From: Rubellimicrobium aerolatum
Lineage (GTDB): Bacteria; Pseudomonadota; Alphaproteobacteria; Rhodobacterales; Rhodobacteraceae
Assembly: GCF_017872975.1 (NCBI RefSeq)
Contig: NZ_JAGGJP010000003.1
Location: 62,001 to 126,000 of the forward strand
Direction of reading: 5' to 3'
DNA: 64,000 nt
Shown here: piece after piece, positions 17,080-25,357 of the stretch
Layout of the letters: each line of letters starts with the position of its first letter
Numbering within the stretch: the first letter of the stretch is position 1
Program-made: the position numbers and the translations under genes
The notes under the pieces: model-generated
What the model was told of the DNA's origin: nothing
Databases searched by the model: none
Seen by the model: only the letters and a program-made list of their open reading frames with translations

Positions 17080-18497
17080 TCGTACTGCTCCCGGTAGCGG
17101 CGCACGATCCAGAGCGCGAGGATATTGAGGCACAGCGTGACCACGAACAGGGTCATGCCGAGGGCGAAGGCGACCAGCGCCTCGGGCGAGGAGAAGTCCT
17201 GGTCGCCGGTGAGCTGGCTCACGATCTTGGCGGTGATCGTGGTCATCGCCTCGAAGGGGTTGAGCGACAGCTTGGCGGCGGCCCCCGCGCCCAGCACCAC
17301 GATCATCGTCTCGCCGATGGAGCGGGAGGCGGCCAGCAGCACCGCGCCGGCGATGCCGGGGAGCGCGGCGGGGAGGACGACCTGGCGGATGGTCTCGGAC
17401 GGCGTGGCGCCGAGGCCGAGGGAGCCGTCCCGCATGGCCTGGGGCACGGCGTTGATGATGTCGTCCGACAGCGAGGACACGAAGGGGATGAGCATGATCC
17501 CCATGACGAGGCCCGCCGTCATCACCGCCGTGCCGCCGTCCATCCAGCCGAGGCCGCCGTCGCCGAACACCGCGAGGAGCGCCGGGCCGACGGTGAGGAG
17601 CGCGAAGAGGCCGTAGACGATGGAGGGGATGCCGGCGAGGACCTCCAGCATCGGCTTGGCCCAGGCGCGGACGCGGTGCGAGGCGTATTCGGACAGGTAG
17701 ACCGCCGACAGGAGGCCGAGCGGCACCGCGACCAGCAGCGAGATGAAGGAGATGTAGAGCGTGCCCCAGATCAGCGGGAGGATCCCGAGTTCCGAGCCGC
17801 CGCCGAAGGACGGGCTCCAGGTCAGGCCGAAGAAGAAGTCGGTGGCCGGGTAGAGCTGAAAGAACTTGATGGTGTTGAAGATCAGCGCGAGGACGATGCC
17901 GATGGTCGTCGCGATGGCGACCAGCGCGGCGGCGATCAGCAGCCCCTGGATGCCGCGCTCCACCTCGTTGCGGGCACGCAGGTCGGGAGTGGTGCGGCGC
18001 AGCGCCCAGGCGGCAGCGCCCCCCGCGATGGCCAGCGTCAGCGCGGTCAGCAGCCACGAGGAGCGGGCGGCCAGGATGTCGTATCGCTCGGCGGCGGCCA
18101 GGGTCGATTCCGACACGTCCTGGCCCACGGCGACGCCGACGCTGGCAAGGCGGTCGCGCAGGCCCTCGGCGGCAATGGTATCGAAACCCTCGTCCAGGAT
18201 CACGAGGCCGCGGGCGACGCGGCGGACGTCGCTCATCACGAGGGCGGGGTCGCCTTGGTCGGCGACCATCGGCGCGACCATGCGGTCGATCACGGAGGGC
18301 GCGACGGCCGTCCAGGCGGCCATGAGCAGCAGCGACGGGATCAGCACCGCCATCGCCACGTTCCAGCCGTAGGCGCCCGGGAGCGAGTGCATGGCCCGGG
18401 TGTCGCCCCCGGCGCCGGACAGGGCGCGGCGTCGCCCCATGACGTAGCCTGCGGCGGCGATCAGCAGGACCAGGAGGAGGAGCCAGCCAAGGGGCAT
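17076..18497 (-). CDS. pstC: Phosphate ABC transporter permease PstC
   Basis: 473 residues. N-terminal hydrophobic segment (residues ~4-22), a periplasmic region of ~150 residues, then the permease domain with SIVYGLFALLTVGPALLAVF and the EAA loop LGATPSETIRQVVLPAALPG. Membrane helices continue to the YREQYE end. Its extended N-terminal part resembles the alphaproteobacterial PstC form. It is separated from pstS by 63 bp that contain a strong hairpin, and it is translationally coupled to pstA. Confidence 0.94.
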   Translation of the reverse strand: MPLGWLLLLVLLIAAAGYVMGRRRALSGAGGDTRAMHSLPGAYGWNVAMAVLIPSLLLMAAWTAVAPSVIDRMVAPMVADQGDPALVMSDVRRVARGLVILDEGFDTIAAEGLRDRLASVGVAVGQDVSESTLAAAERYDILAARSSWLLTALTLAIAGGAAAWALRRTTPDLRARNEVERGIQGLLIAAALVAIATTIGIVLALIFNTIKFFQLYPATDFFFGLTWSPSFGGGSELGILPLIWGTLYISFISLLVAVPLGLLSAVYLSEYASHRVRAWAKPMLEVLAGIPSIVYGLFALLTVGPALLAVFGDGGLGWMDGGTAVMTAGLVMGIMLIPFVSSLSDDIINAVPQAMRDGSLGLGATPSETIRQVVLPAALPGIAGAVLLAASRSIGETMIVVLGAGAAAKLSLNPFEAMTTITAKIVSQLTGDQDFSSPEALVAFALGMTLFVVTLCLNILALWIVRRYREQYE

Positions 18498-18520
18498 CGA
18501 AGCTTGTCCCGAATGAGGAT

Positions 18521-18548
18521 GGGCCGGCGCGGGGATGCGCGCCGGCCC
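18521..18548 (-). terminator. Strong hairpin between pstS and pstC
   Basis: GGGCCGGCGCG (18521-18531) pairs perfectly with CGCGCCGGCCC (18538-18548) around a 6-nt loop in the short pstS-pstC gap. Such intercistronic stems usually cause partial termination or protect the upstream mRNA, giving more binding protein than permease. Confidence 0.6.
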
Positions 18549-18560
18549 GGAGGGGTCAGG

Positions 18561-19604
18561 TCACTCGGCCGGGGCGGCCATAACCGTTTCGCTGGCGACG
18601 ATCTCCTGCACGGAGGCGAGTTCCGGGTCGGAGACGAGGCCGTAGTCTGACAGCGGGCCGCCGGGGCCGGCCATGTCGTCGGACACGAAGAACTCGGCGA
18701 AGTCCTTGAGGCCGGGGATCACGCCGATATGGGCCTTCTTGACGTAGAAGAACAGCGGACGCGAGACCGGGTATTCGCCCGAGGCGATGGACTCGGTCGA
18801 GGGGGTGACGCCCGACATGGTGGCGACCTGGAGGCGGTCGGTGTTGTTCTCGTAGAAGGCGAGGCCGAACACGCCGATCCCGTTCGGGTTGGCGTCGAGC
18901 CGGGCCAGCGTCTCGTTGTAGTCGCCGTCGATGTCGGTGGACACGCCGTCGGTGCGGAGCGTCAGGCAGGCCTCCTCGGCCGCGTCCTCGTCCAGGCCGG
19001 AGGCGGTGAAGGCTTCGAGCGCGCCGGTGGCCTCGCAACCTTCGAGGATCACGTTGTCCTCGAACACCTCGCGGGTGCCGTGCTTGGTGCCGGGGATGAA
19101 GGCGGCGATCTCCTGATCCGGCAGGGCCGGGTCGATCTGCGACCAGTTGGTGTAGGGGTTGGCGACAATCTGGCCATCCTGCACGACCTGGGCGGCCAGG
19201 GCGTTGAACCAGTGCTCGGGCGTGAAGGCGAAGGCCGGGCCGGCCTTGGCCGAGGCGAAGACGATGCCGTCGTAGCCGATGCGGACCTCGATGATGTCGG
19301 TCACGCCGTTGGCGGCGCAGGTCTCGAACTCGCCGGCGCGGAGCGGGCGCGAGGAGTTGGCGATGTCGATCTGGTTCTCGCCCACGCCCTCGCAGAAGCG
19401 CGCGAGGCCCGCGCCCGAGCCGCCGCCCTCGACCACCGGAGTCGGGAAGTCGAAGTTCTCGCCGAAGGCCTCGGCCACGATGGTGGCGTAGGGCAGCACG
19501 GTCGAGGACCCGGCGACCTGGACGTTCTCGCGCGTCTGCGCGAGCGCGGGCGCGGCCGCGAGGACCAGCGCGAGGGCCGTGGCCGGGCGTTTCACGTGAA
19601 ACAT
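18561..19604 (-). CDS. pstS: Phosphate-binding periplasmic protein PstS
   Basis: 347 residues. Sec signal peptide: MFHVKR then a hydrophobic core (ATALALVLAAAPALA) with probable cleavage after ALA. The mature part has the phosphate-binding motif VQVAGSSTVLPYA and the second ligand segment VEGGGSGAGLARFCEG, as in PstS proteins of the sphX-like group. First gene of the pst operon, with a PHO-box-like array ~85 bp upstream. The first six codons are formed by a parS palindrome (19588-19603), so start codon and partition site overlap. Confidence 0.94.
   Translation of the reverse strand: MFHVKRPATALALVLAAAPALAQTRENVQVAGSSTVLPYATIVAEAFGENFDFPTPVVEGGGSGAGLARFCEGVGENQIDIANSSRPLRAGEFETCAANGVTDIIEVRIGYDGIVFASAKAGPAFAFTPEHWFNALAAQVVQDGQIVANPYTNWSQIDPALPDQEIAAFIPGTKHGTREVFEDNVILEGCEATGALEAFTASGLDEDAAEEACLTLRTDGVSTDIDGDYNETLARLDANPNGIGVFGLAFYENNTDRLQVATMSGVTPSTESIASGEYPVSRPLFFYVKKAHIGVIPGLKDFAEFFVSDDMAGPGGPLSDYGLVSDPELASVQEIVASETVMAAPAE
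19588..19603. other. parS centromere-like site inside the pstS start
   Basis: CGTTTCACGTGAAACA contains the full 14-bp palindrome GTTTCACGTGAAAC of the bacterial parS consensus TGTTTCACGTGAAACA, with one outer base changed. ParB binds this sequence during chromosome segregation. It overlaps codons 1-6 of pstS. A second copy with the same core is at 41153-41168. Confidence 0.85.
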
Positions 19605-19683
19605 GGGGAGCTCCTGTTATTCCCTGCAAGCCGGACGGGCGTTCCGCCAGCTTCCGGGGCTGCTTTAGGGGCGGTCGGCGATG

Positions 19684-19717
19684 CTTGTGTAACGGTTGTG
19701 TAAAGGTTTCATGACAA
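19684..19717 (-). promoter_or_regulatory. PHO-box-like repeat array upstream of pstS
   Basis: On the minus strand three PhoB-type heptamers follow each other at 11-12 bp spacing: TTGTCAT (19711-19717), CTTTACA (19699-19705) and CGTTACA (19688-19694), each followed by a short A-rich spacer. Consensus units are CTGTCAT-like with 4-bp A/T spacers. A possible -10 (CCTAAA, near 19663-19668) lies just downstream. This is the expected PhoB target in front of pstS. Confidence 0.65.
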
Positions 19718-19797
19718 CCGGCGGATTCCTTTGCCATGTCGTCGAGCTGACGCCACGTCAGGGGACATGGCGAGCCGGGACCGTTCGGGTCCGAGCT

Positions 19798-20763
19798 TCA
19801 GGAGGCCCGGATCTGCGGCAGGACCCTGCCGCCGAAGGCGTCGAGGAACTCGTCCTGGTTGCGGCCGACGTTGTGCAGGTGGATCTCCTCGAAGCCCATC
19901 TCGATGTAGCGGCCGATCCATTCGACGTGCCGGTCGAGGCTGGCGGAGACGAGGATCGACTCGGCCATGTCCTCGGGGCGGACATGGCGCGTCGCCGTCT
20001 CGAACTGCTCGGGCGTCCGCAGCTCCCAGTTCACCTCGCCGCCCAGGACGTTGGTGCGCCACTGGTCCCAGGCGTTCCGGAGCGCCGCTTCCTCGGTCGG
20101 GGCCCAGCTCAGGCCGACCTGCATGACGAGCCTCTTGCCCTCCCCTCCCCCGCGCCGGAAGGCGTCCACGACCTTGCGGACCCGGTCGGGCTCGGCGCTG
20201 GTGGTCAGCAGGCCGTCGGCCCAGCAGCCCACGAACTCGGCCGTGGCCTCGGTGATGGCCGCGCCCAGGAGGGGCGGCGGCGTCTCGGGGCGGGAGTAGA
20301 GGCGCGCGTCCACCACGGGCACGCGGCCGTGGCACGACACCGATTCGCCCCGCAGCAGGTCGCGGATGATGCCGGCGCACTCCTCCAGGCGGGCGTTGCG
20401 CTCGGGCTTCTCGGGCCAGGGGACGCCCATGATGTCCTCGTTGAGCCGCTGGCCGCTGCCCAGCGCCAGCCAGAAGCGGCCAGGGAACATCTCGGAGAGC
20501 GTCGCGGCGGCCTGCGCCACCACCGCCGGGTGGTAGCGGTAGCCGGGCGCGCAGATGGAGCCGATGGGGAAGCGCGTCCGCGCCAGCGCCGCGCCGAGCC
20601 AGGACCAGGCGAAGCCCGAGTGACCCTGCCTCTCGCTCCAGGGTCGGAAGTGGTCCGAGCACTTGGCCGCGTCGAACCCCGCCGCCTCGGCCGCCACGAC
20701 GAGGCGGAGGAGCTCGGAGGGCGGGAACTGCTCGTGCGAGGCGTGAAAGCCGATGCGGGCCAT
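19798..20763 (-). CDS. LLM-class flavin-dependent oxidoreductase
   Basis: 321 residues, luciferase-like (bacterial luciferase/F420-dependent) TIM barrel. It begins MARIGFHASHEQFPPSELLR and has DHFRPWSERQGHSGFAWSWLGA near residues 37-58, then PAVVAQAAATLSEMFPGRFWLALGSG, a typical LLM strand-helix pattern. The closest group I recognise is the 'probable non-F420 flavinoid oxidoreductase' type (TIGR03885-like). It lies between pstS and a TonB-dependent receptor gene on the same strand, 121 bp apart from the latter. Substrate unknown; FMN rather than F420 is presumed because the family is found in proteobacteria that make little F420. Confidence 0.82.
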   Translation of the reverse strand: MARIGFHASHEQFPPSELLRLVVAAEAAGFDAAKCSDHFRPWSERQGHSGFAWSWLGAALARTRFPIGSICAPGYRYHPAVVAQAAATLSEMFPGRFWLALGSGQRLNEDIMGVPWPEKPERNARLEECAGIIRDLLRGESVSCHGRVPVVDARLYSRPETPPPLLGAAITEATAEFVGCWADGLLTTSAEPDRVRKVVDAFRRGGGEGKRLVMQVGLSWAPTEEAALRNAWDQWRTNVLGGEVNWELRTPEQFETATRHVRPEDMAESILVSASLDRHVEWIGRYIEMGFEEIHLHNVGRNQDEFLDAFGGRVLPQIRAS

Positions 20764-20847
20764 GGAGGTCTCCGGTTCGGCCGGATGAACCCGCGACGGG
20801 CCGGGAATGTTCCCCGGGCGGGAGCCCCGCCGGGCGGTGGGGCCATT

Positions 20848-20878
20848 CGGCCCCGGCGCGAGGTGCGCGCCGGGGCCG
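20848..20878 (-). terminator. 13-bp hairpin directly after the TonB receptor gene
   Basis: CGGCCCCGGCGCG (20848-20860) pairs perfectly with CGCGCCGGGGCCG (20866-20878) around a 5-nt loop. On the minus strand the stem begins 6 nt after the receptor stop codon. No U-tract follows, but a stem this stable at a gene end is a likely terminator or mRNA end. Confidence 0.6.
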
Positions 20879-20884
20879 GGCGCG

Positions 20885-23002
20885 TCACCAGGTGTAGGTC
20901 AGGCGCGCGCGGACTTGGCGGCCGTCGTTGTACCAGTTCGCGTCGTAGGAGTAGATGACCTCCCGCTCGTCGAAGAGGTTGGACACGTTCAGCGCGAGGG
21001 CCACGTTGTCGGAAAGCTCGTAGCTGACCGCCGCATCGACCACGGTGATGCCGCCGAGCTCGGTGGTGTTGGCGTCGTCCGCGAAGCTCGGCCCCGTGTG
21101 GCGCAGGCCGCCGCCGAGGTTGAGGTCGCCGCGCGCCCCCTGCCCCGCCACGGTGTAGTCGGCCCAGAGCGAGGCGATGTGCTCGGGCGTGTTGTAGGGG
21201 CGGTTCCCTTCGTTGCCGCCCAGGCCGTTCTCGGTGATCTCGGCGTCCCAGTAGGCGTAGGAGGCGGTGAGGCTCAGGTTCCCGATGGCCCACTTGCCGT
21301 CCAGCTCCGCGCCGCGCACCCGCACCTCGCCGATCTGGCTGTAGGCCAGCGGCGAGAGTTGCCGCACGAGGTTGGTCTGCGTCAGGTCGAAGACGGCAGC
21401 CGTGAAGAGCGCGTTGCCGCCGCCGGGCCGATACTTCGCGCCCAGCTCGTATTGCGTGCCCTCCTGCGGCTCCACGTCCGTCACGAGGCTGCGGAAGTAG
21501 GAGCCGACCGGCTGGAACGACTCGGAGTAGTTGGCGTAGAGCGACAGGTCGGCCGTCGCCTTGTAGGTCAGCCCCGCGCGCGAGGTGACGGCCTCGTCCT
21601 CGAAGCTGGCGGTCGCGCCGGGCGCGCCCGTCTCGGTGCTCACCGTGTCGTAGCGGGTGCCGAGCGTCACGATCCAGCGGTCGGCGAAGGTCAGCTCCTC
21701 CTGGAGGAAGACGCCGGTGGTCTCCTGGGTGGTCTCCAGCTCGGTGGGCGTGCCGAGGCTGGCGAGGACGCAGGCGCGGCCGCAATACTCCGGGTCGAAG
21801 GGGTCGATGCCGGCGATGGACCCGAAGGCCGAGACCTCGGACAGCTCGTCGCGGGCGTAATCGACCCCTGCCAGCGTCCGCGTCCCCACGCCGCGCAGGG
21901 TGGCGTCGTACTGGAGCTGGCTGTTGATCGCGAAGGACTCGAGCGTCCCGTCCACGTAATAGGCCGAGCGCGGCGTGGCGGCGGTCGCGCCGCCGCCGTA
22001 GACCTGCTCGAGATCGAGGTCGAGGCTGGTGTAGCGCGCGACCTGGCTGAAGGTCAGGCCCGGCGCGACGCGGTGCGCGAGATCCCAGCCGAGGCTGGCC
22101 TCCTCCCGGTCCGTCCGGTTGAAGTCGGGCTCGGCCAGGAAGGTGTCGGGATCGATGTCCACGCCGACGGGCGTGGAATGGGGCGCGTTGCCGTCGCGTT
22201 CGTAGTAGTGCGCGAGGAAGGTGACCCGGGTCGCGTCGCTCGGCCGCCAGGTCAGCGCCGGGGCGAAGTAGAGGCGGTCGTCCCTGGTGTGGTCGCCGTC
22301 GTTGCTGCCGTCCTGCGCCAGCGCCGTGACGCGGTAGGTCCATTTTCCCGCCGCGTCGATCGGCCGGCCGAAGTCGAGCCCGAACTCCTGATGGTCCGGG
22401 CCGACGGCCATCGTGGATTCGCCGAAGGCCTGGTCCTGCGGGCGCTTGGTGATCGCGTTGACGAGGCCGCCCGGCGCGTTCAGGCCGAAGAGCGTCGAGG
22501 TCGAGCCCTTGAGCACCTCGATCCGCTGAAGGCCGAAGGGCTCCAGCTTGGGGCCGGTGAAGTTCAGGGTCCGGCTTGGCAGGCCATCGCGATACAGACC
22601 CTCGCCCGTCTGGTAGAAGCCCCGGATGCGGAAGTAGTCGTAGCGGTCGTCCGAGCCGTATTCGTCGGTCGTCACGCTGGACGTGTAGGACAGCGCCTGC
22701 GTGGTGTCCTCGACGTCGCGCCGCTCCAGCTCGGCCTCGGTGACGACCGAGACGGCGGCGGGCAGGTCGATGAGGGCGGTGTCGGTGCGGCTCCCCGTCG
22801 CGGTGCGGGTGGCGACGATGGTGTTGTCGGGGCCGATGGCGCCTTGGCCTTCCTGCTCGTAGCGGACGGTGCCGAGGTCGTAGGGGTCCGCCACCTCCTG
22901 CGCGAGAAGCGGCAGCGGCAGGAGGACGCAGGCCGTGCCGAGCAGCGCCCGCAGGCGGGCGGATCGGGACAGGGTCGGGATCGTGCGGGAGAAGACGGTC
23001 AT
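20885..23002 (-). CDS. TonB-dependent siderophore receptor
   Basis: 705 residues. Sec signal peptide (residues ~1-35, ending LLPLPLLAQE), plug domain (~residues 60-170) with DLPAAVSVVTEAELERRDV, RIRGFYQTGEGLYRDGLPSR and VLKGSTSTLFGLNAPGGLVN as in FhuA/FoxA-type siderophore receptors, then a 22-strand barrel ending in aromatic Trp (RARLTYTW). A TonB box near the mature N-terminus is not obvious. The product imports ferric siderophores across the outer membrane with TonB/ExbBD. No siderophore synthesis or ABC genes lie nearby. The leader (23003-23060) can fold into two hairpins. Confidence 0.92.
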   Translation of the reverse strand: MTVFSRTIPTLSRSARLRALLGTACVLLPLPLLAQEVADPYDLGTVRYEQEGQGAIGPDNTIVATRTATGSRTDTALIDLPAAVSVVTEAELERRDVEDTTQALSYTSSVTTDEYGSDDRYDYFRIRGFYQTGEGLYRDGLPSRTLNFTGPKLEPFGLQRIEVLKGSTSTLFGLNAPGGLVNAITKRPQDQAFGESTMAVGPDHQEFGLDFGRPIDAAGKWTYRVTALAQDGSNDGDHTRDDRLYFAPALTWRPSDATRVTFLAHYYERDGNAPHSTPVGVDIDPDTFLAEPDFNRTDREEASLGWDLAHRVAPGLTFSQVARYTSLDLDLEQVYGGGATAATPRSAYYVDGTLESFAINSQLQYDATLRGVGTRTLAGVDYARDELSEVSAFGSIAGIDPFDPEYCGRACVLASLGTPTELETTQETTGVFLQEELTFADRWIVTLGTRYDTVSTETGAPGATASFEDEAVTSRAGLTYKATADLSLYANYSESFQPVGSYFRSLVTDVEPQEGTQYELGAKYRPGGGNALFTAAVFDLTQTNLVRQLSPLAYSQIGEVRVRGAELDGKWAIGNLSLTASYAYWDAEITENGLGGNEGNRPYNTPEHIASLWADYTVAGQGARGDLNLGGGLRHTGPSFADDANTTELGGITVVDAAVSYELSDNVALALNVSNLFDEREVIYSYDANWYNDGRQVRARLTYTW

Positions 23003-23004
23003 GG

Positions 23005-23059
23005 GCCAATCCGGGCGATGAGGAGGAGGATTGGCTGCCCTCGCGGTGGCTCCCGCGAG
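23005..23059 (-). promoter_or_regulatory. Two hairpins in the leader of the TonB receptor mRNA
   Basis: GCCAATCC/GGATTGGC (23005-23012 and 23028-23035) forms an 8-bp stem with a 15-nt loop ending 3 nt before the ATG. CTCGCGG/CCGCGAG (23040-23046 and 23053-23059) forms a second stem just upstream. The first stem covers the probable ribosome-binding region, so translation could be gated by RNA structure. No known riboswitch consensus was recognised. Confidence 0.35.
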
Positions 23060-23586
23060 GCTCTGGCTTGTGGCGCCCGGCTAGCGACAGGCCCGCCGCT
23101 GGTCAAACCTCGCCCATGCCGGACGACGCCGCGCCGTGGCCGAAAGGCCGCACTCGCCGTCGGATCGGGCTTGGCGCCGTCCGGCGGAGCGGCCGGCGGA
23201 ACGGATCTGCTCGATGATGGTCCCGAGGCGGTCAACGCCTGCCAGCTGTCCGGTCGGTGGGAAGCGGGGCGGAATGATCTTCCGCCAGGAGCGCGGGGAC
23301 GGCTTCACCGTGATGCGTGCCATCCTGGGACGCGGTTCTCGACTCCCCGAGCCCGACGGGCCGCGCGGGGGGAACCGGCCCACCGGAACGGGGGTTGTCG
23401 GCCAGTTTGGCGCGGATGCGCCTGGGCGGAGCGGAGGAAGGCCCGGATGTCGGAGCAAGCCCGGTCGTCGCGGCGGCTGCCGTGACCCTCCCGTTCCCAC
23501 CCCCTCGGGAGGCCTTCGACCTGCCGTCTCGTGTCGCGGAGTCGCAGGCCGGGCCCGACGGGTTCGCGTCGTTCCTGGAGGAGGAC
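23060..23586. other. ~530 bp without a recognisable gene
   Basis: Spacer between the divergent TonB receptor (minus) and XdhC-like (plus) genes. Open frames on both strands are present, but their translations have no family signature. The plus-strand frame that extends upstream of the XdhC start is Pro/Gly/Ala-rich and not conserved-looking. Both promoters should lie here; no clear operator was seen. Confidence 0.5.
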
Positions 23587-24480
23587 ATGGCCCCCGTCAT
23601 CCTCGCGCTCGACCCGGGCGAGCCCTTCGCCCTGGCGACGCTCCACGGCCGCGAGGGCGGCCCGCGTCCCGTGGGCTCGCAGATGATCGTCACGGCGAGT
23701 CGCACCTGGGGCTTCCTGTCGGGCGGGTGCGTGGAGGCCGACCTCGCCACCCATGCGCGGGCGGCGCTGGCCGACGGCCGGGCGCGGCGCCTGACCTATG
23801 GCCGGGGCAGCCCCTTCTTCGACATCCGCCTGCCCTGCGGCGGGCGGCTCGACCTGCTGGTGGAGCCAATCCCGGCCGGAGACCCGGCCATGGCGCGGCT
23901 CCGAGCCCTGCACGGGCATCGCCGCGCGCTCCGCTACCTGAGCGACGGCGAGCGGCGGCGCTGCGTCGAGGCGGACGCGGATGCCGGGAAAGGCTGGATC
24001 GTGGACAAGGCCATCCTGCCGCCGCAGCGCCTCGTGGTGATCGGGAGCGATCCCTTCGCCTTGGCCATCGCGGTCGCGGGCGTCCAGCAGGGATGGGGGG
24101 TGACCCTGATCTGTCCGGTTCCTCCCCCGGGCCGGCCGCCAGAGAGCCTGCGCGTCGCGACGGCCCCGCCCGCCGAGGTCCTGGCCGACCTCCGGCCCGA
24201 CCCCTGGACGGCCATCGCGGTGGCCAGTCACGAGGAGGAGGCCGGCCTTGCGGCGCTTGTGCCCGCCCTGCTCTCGCCCGCTGGATACGTCGGCGTCCTG
24301 GGATCGCGGCACCGCCTGGAGCAGCGACGGCGACGGCTGCTCGGGGCGGGCCTGGACGCGGCGGCCCTGGGCCGGCTGCGCGGCCCGATCGGGCTGCCGA
24401 TCGCGGCCCAGACCCCGCGCGAGATCGCCGTGGCCACCATCGCCGAGATCGTCGCCCTCCGCCCGGGGGCGAGGGCGTGA
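23587..24480 (+). CDS. XdhC/CoxI-family molybdoenzyme maturation protein
   Basis: 297 residues from the ATG at 23587, which is preceded by the strong site TGGAGGAGGAC. N-terminal XdhC_CoxI domain (residues ~10-80): FALATLHGREGGPRPVGSQM and the cysteine motif SGGCVEADLA. The C-terminal Rossmann half (residues ~140-290) has GYVGVLGSRHRLEQRR and the AQTPREIAVATIAEIVA end typical of XdhC. The protein binds and sulfurates the molybdenum cofactor and inserts it into the partner hydroxylase. It overlaps the nucleotidyltransferase gene by 4 nt (GTGA) and serves paoABC downstream. Confidence 0.9.
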   Translation: MAPVILALDPGEPFALATLHGREGGPRPVGSQMIVTASRTWGFLSGGCVEADLATHARAALADGRARRLTYGRGSPFFDIRLPCGGRLDLLVEPIPAGDPAMARLRALHGHRRALRYLSDGERRRCVEADADAGKGWIVDKAILPPQRLVVIGSDPFALAIAVAGVQQGWGVTLICPVPPPGRPPESLRVATAPPAEVLADLRPDPWTAIAVASHEEEAGLAALVPALLSPAGYVGVLGSRHRLEQRRRRLLGAGLDAAALGRLRGPIGLPIAAQTPREIAVATIAEIVALRPGARA

Positions 24481-25151
24481 GCGGCTTCCACGCCCTGCTG
24501 CTGGCGGCGGGGGCCGGGACGCGGTTCGGGGGCGGCAAGCTCCTGGCGCCCTGGCGTGGCGAGCCCCTGGTGCGCGCCGCCGCCCGGATCGCCCTGGCCG
24601 CCCCGGTGGACCTCTGCATCGCCGTGACGGGCTGCGACGCCGAACGGGTCGAGGCGGCGCTGGCCCCGGTCCGGGGGGATCGCCTGATCCTCGCGCGCTG
24701 CCCGGACTGGGGCGACGGGCTTTCGGCCTCGCTCCGGTGCGGCCTTCGGGCGCTGCCCCGCACCAGCCGAGGCGTCGTGGTCTTCCTGGCCGACATGCCC
24801 CTGGTCCCGCCCGGGGCCGCCGCCCCGCTGCTGGACGCGCTGGAACGGGGCGCCATCGCCGCCGAGTATCGGCGGGGCGGGCAGCCGGCGCATCCCGTGG
24901 CCTTCGCCCGCGACCTTTACCCGGAATTGGCGCTCCTGCGCGGGGACCAGGGCGGGCGGGCCCTCCTGCCGGGCCGGGCAGGCGTCGCGCGGCTGACGAC
25001 GGGTGAGCCCGGGGCCGTGCTCGACATCGACCGGCGGTCGGACCTGGACGCCCCGGCCCGTTCGGAGCCGCGACGGCTCGCCATGATGAGGGACCGGAGC
25101 CTCGCCCGGGCCACGCCGTCCGGGGAACAAGAAGGCGTCGAGCCGCCTTGA
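24477..25151 (+). CDS. MocA/MobA-like molybdenum cofactor nucleotidyltransferase
   Basis: 224 residues from a GTG start overlapping the XdhC-like stop. Nucleotidyltransferase signature LLLAAGAGTRFGGGKLLAPW (residues ~7-26), the DGLSASLRCGL segment and VVVFLADMPLVPP metal-binding Asp motif are all visible. Proteins of this subgroup next to XdhC are CTP:molybdopterin cytidylyltransferases (MocA), which make the dinucleotide cofactor used by the PaoABC/xanthine oxidase family. The basic C-terminal ~30 residues after IDRRSDLD look nonconserved. CTP versus GTP specificity is inferred from context. Confidence 0.88.
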   Translation: MSGFHALLLAAGAGTRFGGGKLLAPWRGEPLVRAAARIALAAPVDLCIAVTGCDAERVEAALAPVRGDRLILARCPDWGDGLSASLRCGLRALPRTSRGVVVFLADMPLVPPGAAAPLLDALERGAIAAEYRRGGQPAHPVAFARDLYPELALLRGDQGGRALLPGRAGVARLTTGEPGAVLDIDRRSDLDAPARSEPRRLAMMRDRSLARATPSGEQEGVEPP

Positions 25152-25357
25152 GGTCGGATCGCGCGGACCCGGGGCCGGTCCGTGCACGGACATCCAGCGA
25201 GGCGGCCGCCTTCCTCCTGCGGAAGGGGCCGTCCAGGGAGGGCGGATATGATGGCAGGCCGGTCACTCGCGATAGGCGGGCGCGCGGATCGGGACCGTCT
25301 AGGGGACGCCCCCTCGCCGGCCGCGGCGGCCCCTTCCCAGGCTTGACGAGGAACCAC

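Noticed and set aside
23060-23586. Transposase remnant upstream of the XdhC-like gene
   Set aside because: One minus-strand frame looked superficially structured, but no transposase motif, terminal inverted repeat or target duplication could be seen.
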